Assembly: GCF_003390335.1 (NCBI RefSeq)
Contig: NZ_QUOU01000001.1
Location: 4,216,001 to 4,280,000 of the forward strand
Direction of reading: 5' to 3'
DNA length: 64,000 bases
Source of the DNA: Thalassotalea euphylliae
Lineage (GTDB): Bacteria > Pseudomonadota > Gammaproteobacteria > Enterobacterales > Alteromonadaceae
Both the position numbers and the translations under genes were made by a program. Shown one piece after another: positions 9,268-18,062 of the stretch. Position 1 is the stretch's first letter. Each line of letters opens with the position of its first letter. The notes below the pieces were generated by a model. It did not search any database. It had not been told where the DNA came from and saw nothing but the letters and a program-made list of their open reading frames with translations.

Positions 9268-9733
9268 TGCTTTGCCCTCAATTTGCATGCAACTTCTTAT
9301 GACCAAATGTGAATTTTATCTAACTTTTTGTCATAAGCGCGGTTAAAGTTGTAAACGGTTATTACAAATTACGCGCCAAGCCTTATGTTTGTGGACCCCC
9401 ACTTACAAAAAATTTTTTTATGCTTTATTTACAAGTAGATAAATTGAAGACGGCATTAATTTACCACCTGAATTTTGCCGCTAAACAAGCCAGTTAAACA
9501 GCAATTGTTTAGTTATTTTCATCAATAATTGATTAAATATGAATTTAATTAGTGGTAATCACTAATACTAAAAATTCCCTTTGCAATACGTACCTTTACT
9601 TAATACTCAGACACAAAAGTGGCCTTGTGTTAGCTATGATTGGCGCTAAGATTGAGCAAAGCGCACAATCCGGTAAAGTGAATCTTGTTAAACAACATCC
9701 TGCAAAGCCGTACCCAACAGAGTAGCCCATATC
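9268..9733. other. Gene-free, AT-rich divergent promoter region
   Basis: No convincing gene. It separates the efflux operon (-) from the TerB-like gene (+). It contains a CTTATGAC (9296-9303) / GTCATAAG (9330-9337) inverted repeat 34 bp apart close to the adaptor start, a hairpin TAAACA..TGTTTA near 9496-9512, and a palindrome ATTAGTG-N5-CACTAAT at 9548-9566. These could be operators; no regulator gene is adjacent. Confidence 0.5.
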
Positions 9734-10198
9734 ATGCTGAATAAAATTCAACAATTCTTTAATGACGTTTTTCAAGAACAAGTCGTGGAGGAAGATAAAC
9801 TCAACCTTGATATTGCCTGTGCGGTATTGCTCGTTGAAGTGATGAAAGCTGATGGGCTAATGGACGAGAGCGAACAACAGCATATTCAACACATACTCGC
9901 CACGTATTTCCCGCTAACAACTAATGAGGTTAGCGAACTCGTTACACAGGCCATCGAGCTAAGTGAGAATGCAACAGACTTTCACCGCTTTACTTCGGTG
10001 TTAAACCAACATTACTCACCTCAGCAAAAAGTCGTGATGGTTGAAACCTTGTGGCAACTAGCGCTTGCTGATGGCGAACTGGTGGCAATCGAACAGCATG
10101 TGATTCGAAAAATTGCGGATCTACTCCATTTGCGCCACAGTGAATATACGCAGGCTAAACTCCAAGCTCAGGTTAAATTGAGCGGTTCAATTAAGTAA
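9734..10198 (+). CDS. TerB-like (tellurite resistance/DjlA N-terminal fold) protein
   Basis: A 154-residue cytosolic all-helical protein. Two acidic metal-site-like loops typical of TerB/DjlA_N folds are visible: VEVMKADGLMDESEQQHI (about residues 32-50) and WQLALADGELVAIEQHVIRKI (about 109-130), each of the form ADG-x-(x)-E. The family binds metal through these acidic residues and occurs as a stand-alone housekeeping protein in many proteobacteria; a link to tellurite resistance is not implied because no other ter genes are present. Monocistronic, ATG start with a weak ribosome site. Confidence 0.8.
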   Translation: MLNKIQQFFNDVFQEQVVEEDKLNLDIACAVLLVEVMKADGLMDESEQQHIQHILATYFPLTTNEVSELVTQAIELSENATDFHRFTSVLNQHYSPQQKVVMVETLWQLALADGELVAIEQHVIRKIADLLHLRHSEYTQAKLQAQVKLSGSIK

Positions 10199-10403
10199 AG
10201 TAAATACGAGGACGAAGGTAAGTGAGCGCTGCACAGAAACTAGCGTTAAGGGCTGAGCTTCTATACTTCACCACTTCATTATGCTTTGCCGACATTGCCC
10301 ACTTGCACTGATTTTGTTTTAAATTTTTTATAAATTTGTGACATATTCCACGACTTTCTCAAGTTAGACTGAAATTAACATTTATCTACTCAGTGGTCGT
10401 AGC

Positions 10404-11336
10404 GTGGCGAAACACAGGATTTCATGTTATCTCGGGTTGGCACTAGCGATAGCCTCTCATCATAGTCTAGCAATAGATTGGGACATCATTTCATTAAGAA
10501 CCACGCTTTCTCGTCCCGATACTAGCCAAAGCCTGATTTACCGTTCAAGCAATGGCGTTGAACAAAAAGCCCTTTTTCATCTCTCGCCAACGAATAACGA
10601 ACGCATTGGTTTTTTTCTCGACATTAACGATATTGAAATTGGTTATGCCGTTGACGCCAGAAAAGACGATATCGAAACCGATACGCAAAATATTCTGATT
10701 TCCTATAGAAAGCTCAAGAACACTCGAATAGTACTGAATTACCAAACACTTGAAGGTTTGCAAACGAGAGTCGAGAACCTCATAGGACCAGGCCAACAAA
10801 GTGACTTTTTTGCGCAAACCAAATCAACCAAAATAGAGCTGTTCGGTCAACACAGCCTTTACACCTTTGGTGGTAAAACCTCAGCATTTGAACACTTCTT
10901 CCTCAACCGCCCTAAACTGAGTTCGTCTTTTGACTGGTCGTTGAGCATTAATGGTGGTTGGTCAATTAAACGATTATCACTTGAATCAAACAATTCCCTC
11001 ATCTTTGATACTGACTTTGTCGATGTCGATGACCGCCCAAAAACCGAGCTCGATTCCATTTCTTACAGCGGTGATATAGGCCCATTTTTATCCTTACAAG
11101 CGCCTCACAATATTCATTTTTTTGCCGAATACAAATTTGGCAAAGGCACCATTGAAAACCTCAGTGATGTAGACAATTTGAAAGAATCAGGCGACGAAAA
11201 AGCGCGTGCTTATGGCGCAGGTCTTTCATGGACATCACAAAACCAAAAGTTTTTAGTATTACTGCGTGCGTGGAAACAAGAAGGCCGTCATATTCAAACA
11301 TCGTTTGGTGACCTGTCCGTCGTTTATTTTTTCTAG
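10404..11336 (+). CDS. Outer-membrane beta-barrel protein, DUF4421-like
   Basis: 310 residues with a signal peptide (about 1-23, ending SLA-ID) and a mature part dominated by alternating hydrophobic/polar beta strands. The protein ends in VVYFF, the aromatic C-terminal signature recognised by the BAM machinery, so an outer-membrane barrel is well supported. The pattern of an early PDTSQSLIYRSS stretch followed by many strand-turn repeats recalls DUF4421-type barrels, but I assign that family only tentatively. It starts at GTG 10404, the only start that keeps the signal peptide intact. Function unknown; no partner genes nearby. Confidence 0.7.
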   Translation: MAKHRISCYLGLALAIASHHSLAIDWDIISLRTTLSRPDTSQSLIYRSSNGVEQKALFHLSPTNNERIGFFLDINDIEIGYAVDARKDDIETDTQNILISYRKLKNTRIVLNYQTLEGLQTRVENLIGPGQQSDFFAQTKSTKIELFGQHSLYTFGGKTSAFEHFFLNRPKLSSSFDWSLSINGGWSIKRLSLESNNSLIFDTDFVDVDDRPKTELDSISYSGDIGPFLSLQAPHNIHFFAEYKFGKGTIENLSDVDNLKESGDEKARAYGAGLSWTSQNQKFLVLLRAWKQEGRHIQTSFGDLSVVYFF

Positions 11337-11473
11337 CACGATGCGCCATCCCACTTGAGTTGGTGACAGTCGCGCTTTACAACCCGCTACGAAACTATTG
11401 GTTTTATCCACAACTCGCAATTGGCATGGCGCTTAGGTAAAATAGCGCGTTTTTCATTTTTGAGGCTAAAACT

Positions 11474-12304
11474 GTGGCTGACATCGGCAAATTCAATCAA
11501 CTCAAGGTTATTGCGCATACCGCCAACGGCGTTTATTTAGATGGTGGTGACTTAGGCGAGATCTTGCTACCTAATCGCTATGTGCCAGAAACCTGTGAGT
11601 TAGACGATGTACTCGATGTCTTTGTTTACACCGATTCGTTAGATCGACTTGTTGCGACCACAGATAAACCTTATGTCGAAGCCGGTGGCTTTGCCTCACT
11701 CAACGTCAAGCAAGTGAACAAGCTTGGCGCTTTTCTTGACTGGGGATTACCAAAAGACTTATTGGTACCTCAGAATCTAATGCACAAAAAAATGGAACTA
11801 GGTAAACGTTACTTAGTGCACGTATTTGTCGATACACGTACCGAGCGCTTGGTGGCTTCTTCTAAGTTGGATAAGTACTTAGATATTTGGCCAGCTGACT
11901 ACCAAGAAGGCCAAGCGGTGGAGCTTGTTATCGCTGGCCGCACTGATTTAGGCACCAAAGCCATTATCAATAATCAGCATTGGGGATTAATTTTCACCAG
12001 TGAAATTCATCAAAAACTGCACACTGGGCAAACCGTTCAAGGCTACATCAAACGCGTGCGTGAAGATGGCCGCATTGATTTGACTCTTGCCCGTGCAGGT
12101 AAAGGAAAAGTCATTGATTTCACGGATAAGTTAATGGCTTACCTAAAAGAGAATAACGGTTATTGTGCCTTGCATGATAAGTCATCACCCGCTGAAATTA
12201 GCCGCGAATTTGGTGTCAGTAAAAAAGCCTTTAAAGCGACCGTGGGTCACTTACTCAAGCAAAACAAAATTACCATTGGCGATGATGGAATTCGCTTGAA
12301 GTAA
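11474..12304 (+). CDS. CvfB-like S1-domain RNA-binding protein
   Basis: A 276-residue cytosolic protein of the YitL/CvfB family: S1-like OB folds at about residues 3-60 and 70-130 (ASLNVKQVNKLGAFLDWGLP, DLLVPQ), a further S1 repeat at 150-215 (IINNQHWGLIFTSEIHQKL, GYIKRVREDGRIDL), and a C-terminal winged helix (about 220-276) containing SPAEISREFGVSKKAFKATV. The family binds RNA and affects translation or virulence-factor expression in Gram-positives; the role in marine gammaproteobacteria is not established. GTG start with TGAGG 8 nt upstream. Monocistronic, followed by a strong terminator. Confidence 0.85.
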   Translation: MADIGKFNQLKVIAHTANGVYLDGGDLGEILLPNRYVPETCELDDVLDVFVYTDSLDRLVATTDKPYVEAGGFASLNVKQVNKLGAFLDWGLPKDLLVPQNLMHKKMELGKRYLVHVFVDTRTERLVASSKLDKYLDIWPADYQEGQAVELVIAGRTDLGTKAIINNQHWGLIFTSEIHQKLHTGQTVQGYIKRVREDGRIDLTLARAGKGKVIDFTDKLMAYLKENNGYCALHDKSSPAEISREFGVSKKAFKATVGHLLKQNKITIGDDGIRLK

Positions 12305-12354
12305 AGCCTACTTTAAGTGACAAAGCACTTCAACAGCAGGGTAGCCCAAACAAC

Positions 12355-12386
12355 ATAAAGCAGCTAATTTAGCTGCTTTATTTTTC
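12355..12386. terminator. Rho-independent terminator between convergent genes
   Basis: Perfect 11-bp stem ATAAAGCAGCT (12355-12365) / AGCTGCTTTAT (12371-12381) with a 5-nt loop and a T-tract on the plus strand. It ends the S1-protein transcript and may also serve the convergent peroxidase gene. Confidence 0.85.
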
Positions 12387-12404
12387 TGTTGGCTTTTGCC
12401 TTTG

Positions 12405-13331
12405 TTAGGCTTCTGCTAGCCCGGATAAGAAGTTAAGGCTGGGTGCAAAAAAAGCAACGCCAGTTTGTGCTTCTGTATACTTCAACATATGGTCGAAATG
12501 GCCGTGTTCATCCCCTTGGATCATACTTTTCAGCATGAGTGTAAAAGGCTCAGGTGAATGGCAGTATGAGGTAAAAAACAAGCCTTGTACTTTCATATCG
12601 CCATACGGCATGCTCTGGCGTAGAATTTCAATACTCTTACCGTCAGCGTCTTTTAAGTTGGTGCGCTTAGTATGAGCTGTTAACGGTTTGTCCGCAGAGG
12701 CGTACTCAACATTGTCGAGCTTAGTGCGACCAAAGACATCTTCTTGGGCTTTTTCTTTGAGCATATTCCACAGCTTCATATTGTGGCGATAACGCTGAAT
12801 ATGGAGATAACTACCACCAGCGAAGGCGGCATCTTGTGCTTCTTTTACCAAAGCGACTTCGCGGCGATGCAACCCTTGTGGGTTTTCTGTACCGTCAACA
12901 AAGCCAGTAAGATCGCGGCCGTCCAAGTAGCGAAAAGCGCGGGTTTGCTCAATCAACTCGACTTTATCTTCCAGAAGTTCAACCACTTTTGAGCTAACAA
13001 TATGGTTAACATCAGCTCGGTCGCTGCGAATTTCAATATAAATATCACCTGACGTGGCTGGCGCAATACGATCATCCGCTTGCAATGTCGGAAACGGTGC
13101 AAGTTGATTAGGGCGCCCTTCTGGGACAAGTTCATCCCAATAATTGGCACCGATGGCGACAACGCCATTTAAGTTTGCCTCTGAGAATTGATCTGCATAG
13201 TGATCAAGCATGGCGGGAATTCGTGATAATGCCTGGCGAATAAAGGCATTACTGTCATCCATCGCATTAAATATTAGATAAGTACCGTGTAAGTTGGGCT
13301 CGGCACAAATACCAAATTGCTCTCTTGCCAT
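12405..13331 (-). CDS. Dyp-type haem peroxidase (YfeX-like)
   Basis: A 308-residue dye-decolourising peroxidase. The signature GxxDG with the catalytic distal Asp is GFVDGTENPQ (Asp146), and the haem-ligand region is RYRHNMKLWNML (about residues 205-216). Length and motifs match the cytosolic P-type/YfeX class; no Tat signal is present, so it should stay in the cytoplasm. The family oxidises porphyrinogens and dyes with H2O2; no encapsulin gene is adjacent. The longest frame starts at TTG (13355); I chose the ATG at 13331, which begins the conserved MAREQFGICAEPN stretch. Single-gene unit. Confidence 0.9.
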   Translation of the reverse strand: MAREQFGICAEPNLHGTYLIFNAMDDSNAFIRQALSRIPAMLDHYADQFSEANLNGVVAIGANYWDELVPEGRPNQLAPFPTLQADDRIAPATSGDIYIEIRSDRADVNHIVSSKVVELLEDKVELIEQTRAFRYLDGRDLTGFVDGTENPQGLHRREVALVKEAQDAAFAGGSYLHIQRYRHNMKLWNMLKEKAQEDVFGRTKLDNVEYASADKPLTAHTKRTNLKDADGKSIEILRQSMPYGDMKVQGLFFTSYCHSPEPFTLMLKSMIQGDEHGHFDHMLKYTEAQTGVAFFAPSLNFLSGLAEA

Positions 13332-13424
13332 AATCAGCTTTCTACTTCCGTTCAATCTATTGCATTAATTCTACACAAAAATGAGTGAAATAAATTATTT
13401 AGTATTGATTCACCGCTTACATCA

Positions 13425-13450
13425 TAAAAAAAGCAACCCTAAGGCTGCTT
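13425..13450 (-). terminator. Rho-independent terminator of glnK-amtB
   Basis: On the minus strand AAGCAGCC..GGTTGCTT forms an 8-bp stem with one G-T pair, followed by seven T residues. It lies 28 bp after the amtB stop. Confidence 0.8.
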
Positions 13451-13477
13451 CTTGATGCTAGGTTAATTAAACCTTGA

Positions 13478-14746
13478 TTAGTTGCGAGTAAACTCAGGAT
13501 AAGCTTCTAAGCCACAGTCAGCCTTATCAACACCCTCGTACTCTTCTTCTTCGCTAACACGAATCCCCATGGTTACTTTCAATGCGAACCATACGATGAA
13601 GCTAGTTACGAATACCCAACCAAAGATAGTAGCGGCACCGATTAACTGACCAGAGAAAGTAGCACCTGTGTTCGTTAATGGCACGATCAGTAGACCAAAT
13701 AAGCCGACGACACCGTGAACTGAGATAGCACCTACGGGATCATCAATGCGTAGCTTGTCTAAACCGATGATTGATAATACGACGATGATACCGCCAGCTG
13801 CACCGAATAAAGTTGCAAGTAGCGGAGTTGGCGTAGAAGGCTCTGCAGTAATTGCGACTAGGCCCGCTAACGCACCGTTTAATGCCATGGTCAAATCTGC
13901 TTTCTTGAATAAGATTTTCGCTAGGATTAACGCTGCTACGGCACCACCAGCGGCAGCTGCGTTAGTGTTAAGGAACACCATAGCAACTGAATGTGCGTTA
14001 CCGATATCACCTAATTTAAGCACTGAACCGCCGTTAAAGCCGAACCAACCCATCCATAAGATGAAAGTGCCTAGTGTTGCCAATGGTAAGTTAGCACCTG
14101 GAATCGCGTTAACTTTACCGTCAGCCGTGTATTTACCTTTACGTGCACCCAGTAGTAATACACCTGCTAGTGCTGCTGCCGCACCCGCCATGTGAACAAT
14201 ACCTGAGCCTGCGAAGTCAGAGAAACCTAAGTCGCCCAGTGTGTACAAACCAAATACCGCATTGCCACCCCAAGTCCAGCTACCTTCCATTGGGTAGATG
14301 AAACCAGTAAGTACAACAGCAAATGCGAGGAAAGCCCAAAGCTTCATACGCTCTGCAACCGCGCCTGAAACAATTGACATTGCTGTCGCCACGAATACCA
14401 CTTGGAAGAAGAAGTCAGATGCCGTTGAGTAGATAGCACCACCAGTGAAACCATCATCACGTGCTGCAAAATCTTTTAATACCGCATCGGCATCAATAGC
14501 TTCGATACCTGATAAAAATGCACCTGCAGAGCCGTACATAATGTTGTAACCAATCACTAAGTACATGATGCAAGAGATAGAATATAAGGCGACGTTCTTG
14601 GTTAGAATTTCAGTCGTGTTTTTTGAGCGAACCAAACCCGCTTCTAACATCGAGAAACCAGCCGCCATCCACATAACCAATGCACCACACACTAGGAAAT
14701 AGAATGTGTCCATCGCATATTGAAGGTGAAAAATGTTTTGTTCCAT
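13478..14746 (-). CDS. amtB: Ammonium transporter AmtB
   Basis: A 422-residue, 11-helix inner-membrane ammonium channel of the Amt/Rh family. The family hallmark stretches are present: FQVVFVATAMSIVSGAVAER, WTWGGNAVF, and the twin pore histidines in GSGIVHMAGAAAAL and VGAISVHGVVGLFG. The N-terminus lacks a long cleaved signal and starts with FHLQYAMDTFYFLVCGALVM. It imports ammonium under nitrogen limitation and is gated by the PII protein GlnK, whose gene lies 9 bp upstream in the same operon under a sigma-54 promoter. ATG start, GGGGATCATC leader. Confidence 0.96.
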   Translation of the reverse strand: MEQNIFHLQYAMDTFYFLVCGALVMWMAAGFSMLEAGLVRSKNTTEILTKNVALYSISCIMYLVIGYNIMYGSAGAFLSGIEAIDADAVLKDFAARDDGFTGGAIYSTASDFFFQVVFVATAMSIVSGAVAERMKLWAFLAFAVVLTGFIYPMEGSWTWGGNAVFGLYTLGDLGFSDFAGSGIVHMAGAAAALAGVLLLGARKGKYTADGKVNAIPGANLPLATLGTFILWMGWFGFNGGSVLKLGDIGNAHSVAMVFLNTNAAAAGGAVAALILAKILFKKADLTMALNGALAGLVAITAEPSTPTPLLATLFGAAGGIIVVLSIIGLDKLRIDDPVGAISVHGVVGLFGLLIVPLTNTGATFSGQLIGAATIFGWVFVTSFIVWFALKVTMGIRVSEEEEYEGVDKADCGLEAYPEFTRN

Positions 14747-14755
14747 GATGATCCC

Positions 14756-15094
14756 CTACAGTGCTGCTACGTCGTTTTCGCCTGTACGGATACGCACGGC
14801 TTGCTCTAAGTTGTAAACGAAGATTTTACCGTCACCAATTTTGCCGGTATAAGCAGCTTTGGTAATGGCTTCAACTAAACGCTCAACCACGTCGTCGTTT
14901 ACGGCAATTTCTAATTTAACTTTTGGTAAGAAATCCACTTGATATTCGGCACCACGATATAGCTCTGTGTGTCCTTTTTGGCGACCAAACCCTTTGACTT
15001 CACTGACAGTCAAACCCTCAACACCGATCTCCGAGATAGCTTCTCGAACATCATCGAGCTTGAACGGCTTAATGATTGCGTTAACTAACTTCAT
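14756..15094 (-). CDS. glnK: Nitrogen regulatory protein P-II (GlnK/GlnB family)
   Basis: A 112-residue cytosolic PII protein of normal family length. It begins MKLVNAIIKPFKLDDVREAI, and carries the T-loop with the uridylylation site Tyr51 (GAEYQVDFLPK) and the B-loop ATP site TGKIGDGKIFV near residues 83-93. It senses 2-oxoglutarate, ATP/ADP and glutamine (through uridylylation) and binds AmtB to close it. Being upstream of amtB under sigma-54 control identifies it as GlnK rather than housekeeping GlnB. The ribosome site AGGGGA precedes the ATG by 8 nt. Confidence 0.96.
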   Translation of the reverse strand: MKLVNAIIKPFKLDDVREAISEIGVEGLTVSEVKGFGRQKGHTELYRGAEYQVDFLPKVKLEIAVNDDVVERLVEAITKAAYTGKIGDGKIFVYNLEQAVRIRTGENDVAAL

Positions 15095-15129
15095 TATTGT
15101 TATTCCCCTATCGTTTTTTGTAAAAATGT

Positions 15130-15146
15130 AACAAGCCTTGTGCCAA
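15130..15146 (-). promoter_or_regulatory. Sigma-54 (RpoN) promoter of glnK-amtB
   Basis: Minus-strand TTGGCACAAGGCTTGTT matches the -24/-12 consensus YTGGCACG-N4-TTGCW, with a perfect -24 element and TTGT at -12. The transcription start would fall near 15120, leaving a leader of about 25 nt with AGGGGA before the glnK ATG. Confidence 0.8.
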
Positions 15147-15208
15147 ACAATTTATTTTCATTAAAAACAACAATTTAAATATTTTAAAGTGATAACTCGA
15201 ATTCTCCT

Positions 15209-15225
15209 TGCACTTCTATGGTGCA
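15209..15225. promoter_or_regulatory. NtrC (GlnG) binding site, proximal
   Basis: TGCACTTCTATGGTGCA, a 17-bp dyad matching the NtrC consensus TGCACY-N5-RGTGCA. It lies about 95 bp upstream of the predicted sigma-54 start, the usual enhancer distance. Confidence 0.75.
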
Positions 15226-15269
15226 CCTCAGACAAAGCAATGACCTGAAAGCGTGCACAAAGATTGAGC

Positions 15270-15286
15270 AGCACTACTTTGGTACA
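15270..15286. promoter_or_regulatory. NtrC binding site, distal
   Basis: AGCACTACTTTGGTACA fits the NtrC dyad with two mismatches, about 60 bp from the proximal site (roughly six helical turns). A weaker half-site, TGCAC at 15254-15258 with GAGCA at 15266-15270, lies between them. Confidence 0.55.
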
Positions 15287-15384
15287 TTTTCGAACGTAAA
15301 CGAGATTGGTATTCATCATGGGGTTTGATAAATTGAGAGCAGTATAGGAAAAGCAGCCAAGAACAGATTGACGCACTGATACTT

Positions 15385-16080
15385 ATGAAAGCACATCTAA
15401 AAAAAATGACGCATCATGATAATTTCATGTACTTAACTGTGGCACTTACCTTACTGCTGCTTAGCACCGCCATTGCCCAGCAATTTTTTGATGCTTCTAT
15501 TCAAAGATTCGTACAATCCACCACGGTGATCACATTATTACTGGCAGTTTGGGGGGTAAAAAGCGAGCATGTACTCTTCACTAAAGCTGCTATTTTCCCA
15601 AGCGCTATTATTTTGACCTCTATGATAGGCAATTACACTAATGCGTTTGGTATTGAGTTTACGCACTTGATATTAATGCTTTTCTTCTTTGTGTTTACTG
15701 CGTTTCAAACACTCAAGCAGGTGATTTTTTCCGGTAAGATAGATGGCAACAAAATTCTAGGATCAATATGCTTGTATTTATTACTGGGGTTGATTTGGGC
15801 GTTACTTTACACCTTAGCCCAACTTTATTTCGGCAATGCATTTAGCGGCCTAGGGGAAAATGAAGCTTGGTATATTTTATTTCCTGACTTTATCTACTTC
15901 TCGTTTGTCACACTGACCACTTTAGGCTTTGGCGATATTAGCCCCACCCTACCATTAACTCGTTTCTTAGTGTACTTTCAGGCGATTTCAGGGCAGTTTT
16001 ACTTAGCGATTATTATCGCGAGTTTAGTTGGCGCGAGAATGTCTACGATGACGCAAGAAGACGATCGAAGCAATCATTAA
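15385..16080 (+). CDS. Potassium-channel-family membrane protein (GFGD filter)
   Basis: A 231-residue membrane protein with about six hydrophobic segments; the last two flank a pore loop with the selectivity-filter motif TLTTLGFGD (about residues 172-180), a common variant of TVGYGD. This is the ion-channel (Ion_trans_2) arrangement, with four extra N-terminal helices lacking the charged S4 of voltage sensors. No C-terminal RCK domain is present; the tail is a short hydrophilic TQEDDRSNH. It is transcribed divergently from glnK across a 290-bp region that holds NtrC-like sites. Ion selectivity is inferred from the filter only. ATG start with a poor ribosome site. Confidence 0.8.
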   Translation: MKAHLKKMTHHDNFMYLTVALTLLLLSTAIAQQFFDASIQRFVQSTTVITLLLAVWGVKSEHVLFTKAAIFPSAIILTSMIGNYTNAFGIEFTHLILMLFFFVFTAFQTLKQVIFSGKIDGNKILGSICLYLLLGLIWALLYTLAQLYFGNAFSGLGENEAWYILFPDFIYFSFVTLTTLGFGDISPTLPLTRFLVYFQAISGQFYLAIIIASLVGARMSTMTQEDDRSNH

Positions 16081-16112
16081 CGCGTCAAGATGGATTATAT
16101 AGCCGCTTGTCG

Positions 16113-16958
16113 CTAGTAAATCATCAATGCGCTAGGTTTAAGCACTGAAAGCACCGCCAAACGCTCTTGATCGCAGTAGCTCAAGGCTGCGCCCACGAGT
16201 TCTTGATTCACCAATAGTGCGTCTAGCTGCTCTTGATTAATAAACTTATCAAGTGAGTCTTTAGGAAAATAGTTGCTATGCCACATTAGACGCTTGGCCA
16301 CATACAATAACTTCGTTTCATCACTGGCATGGCTAAGATCGTCACTGTCTTGCGCGCGAACAGGCTCGATAAGCGAATAAGGCAACTGCCAAATTTTCAG
16401 CAGCTCAGCAGTGCACTCGCCAAAAGTAAAACCCAAGGTTTGCTGCTGCAGCTGCCACGGCATAGCATCGCTGCCATCGGGTTGGCAAGCTTCAACTTGC
16501 TCAGGCATAGACTGCTTCACGACTAACTCGCCAAGATTGTGAAGTAAGCCGAGGATAAACAAGCGCTCTGCGTTGGGCACGCGGAGCGACTCACCCAAAT
16601 ATTTGATAAGCAATGCACAATCAACTGAGCATTCCCAGTAGCTTTCTAAATATTTAGCATCTGCATCAATCTTTTTGAACGCGTCAGTGGTGAAATAAGC
16701 AATGACCAAGTTATAGACTTCAGTAATACCAAGCACGAGTACAGCTTTAGAGATGGTGTCTATCTTACCTGGATAGTTAAAAAAGGAACTGTTAGCAAGC
16801 TTGAGCACCGTTGCCGAAAGCGCAGGGTCAATAAGAATAACCTCTGCAATATCATCAATGGTTGAGGTTTCGTCATCGATTAGTTCTTTAATGCGCAGAA
16901 AAGAATCTGACAAAACAAAAATTTCATTGGCTTTTTCAGCGTATTCAACAGCTTTCAT
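16113..16958 (-). CDS. HDOD-domain signalling protein
   Basis: A 281-residue protein of the HDOD family (HD-related output domain), covering nearly the whole length. The recognisable N-terminal pattern is LIDDETSTIDDIAEVILIDP followed by ALSATVLKLANSSFF and the helix pair TISKAVLVLGITEVYNLVI. The catalytic metal-binding HD residues of true phosphohydrolases are not conserved, as usual for HDOD, so it probably acts through protein contacts in signalling. It is a paralogue of the gene at 24791-25675. The long frame opens at TTG (16973); GGGA 9 nt before the ATG at 16958 decides the start. Monocistronic. Confidence 0.85.
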   Translation of the reverse strand: MKAVEYAEKANEIFVLSDSFLRIKELIDDETSTIDDIAEVILIDPALSATVLKLANSSFFNYPGKIDTISKAVLVLGITEVYNLVIAYFTTDAFKKIDADAKYLESYWECSVDCALLIKYLGESLRVPNAERLFILGLLHNLGELVVKQSMPEQVEACQPDGSDAMPWQLQQQTLGFTFGECTAELLKIWQLPYSLIEPVRAQDSDDLSHASDETKLLYVAKRLMWHSNYFPKDSLDKFINQEQLDALLVNQELVGAALSYCDQERLAVLSVLKPSALMIY

Positions 16959-17216
16959 GTAGTGCATTCCCAAACTTTGTCATCGTTATAGATACCTAGC
17001 TAGGCGAGCGAAAAATCCTCTGTGCTTCACTTAAATACCAACATTAGCTATTTAATTGAATCCTAGGATATTTTCTTGCAAGTATAGTCTTATTAAACAA
17101 AAAATAAACGATTATTCCGTAATTATTTGTCCCCTTGCCTCTCCAGCTCAGTGTGCTTGTAGAGTCGCTAGCAATTGTCCTAAGTTATACTAATTGGGCT
17201 AGTTGAGCTAATTGTC

Positions 17217-18053
17217 CTAGCTGAACTGAGCGCTAATATGATACGAGCCAAATTTTCGAATGTTAATCACCCCAGAATCGAAAATTAAGTACTGGCCTTT
17301 AATCCCCAGTAAGGTACCGGAAACGATTGGCTGTTTGTCGAAATTAAACGAACTAATTTTAGTGAGAAATTGCTCTACGGGATAATGCAGTTCCACCACG
17401 GCTTCGTCCAATTGCTCAACGGCATCAGCACCAAATTTAATGCGGATAGCGTCCAAACGCTCACTAATGTGTGGCATAAGTTCAGCAGCTTTCTGTTTTA
17501 AATCCATCGCGTCAGCATTGCCTTTGAGCATTGCTCGCCAATTGGTTTTATCCGCAATAAACTCAGCAAGTGCAGTTTCCACTAACCCTGACTGTAAGCG
17601 TGTACTGACTTTAAAAATTGGCAAGGCTTGCGTTGCACCTTGATCGATCCAGCGCGTTGGTATTTGAGTATGGCGGGTAATACCTACTTTCAAGCCCGAC
17701 GTGTTCGCCAGATAAACGTAGTGTGGGATCATACAGTGAGTTTCCCCCCACTCTGGCTCACGACAAGTGCCCTGCTCAAAATGGCAAGTTTCCGGCTTCA
17801 TAATACACATGTCACATTGCGCCAGCTTTTGCATACATGGGTAACAAAAACCCTGCGAATAACTTTTCTTTGTTTTGCGATTACAGTGACAGCAGCGAAT
17901 TTCTTGATGGTATACCAGTGTTAGCTCTTTACCAATTAGCGGATTCAGCTCAACCAATTGCTCACCAATAGGGAGTTGATAGCTAATTTGACCATCTGCA
18001 CCTAATTGAGCGGTCATTTTCCGCAGTGCACCAATCTCTGTGGTAGTTGTCAT
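17217..18053 (-). CDS. DUF2797 zinc-binding protein
   Basis: A 278-residue cytosolic protein of the DUF2797 family. The centre carries two CxxC clusters (CCHCNRKTKKSYSQGFCYPC, then CDMC and further C/H in CHFEQGTC) that should bind zinc, followed by VYLANTSGLKVGITR, a GIY-YIG-like strand pair. It is 9 bp downstream of the arfB gene and next to a GIY-YIG nuclease gene, so a nucleic-acid or ribosome-associated role is plausible, but no function has been established that I know of. ATG start. Confidence 0.85.
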   Translation of the reverse strand: MTTTTEIGALRKMTAQLGADGQISYQLPIGEQLVELNPLIGKELTLVYHQEIRCCHCNRKTKKSYSQGFCYPCMQKLAQCDMCIMKPETCHFEQGTCREPEWGETHCMIPHYVYLANTSGLKVGITRHTQIPTRWIDQGATQALPIFKVSTRLQSGLVETALAEFIADKTNWRAMLKGNADAMDLKQKAAELMPHISERLDAIRIKFGADAVEQLDEAVVELHYPVEQFLTKISSFNFDKQPIVSGTLLGIKGQYLIFDSGVINIRKFGSYHISAQFS

Positions 18054-18062
18054 ATTGCCCTC

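Noticed and set aside
9304..9306. TTG as start for the membrane-fusion protein
   Set aside because: No Shine-Dalgarno; GTG at 9267 with GAGGG upstream is better.
9734..10198. Tellurite resistance cluster
   Set aside because: Only a TerB-like fold gene; no terA, C, D, E or Z genes nearby.
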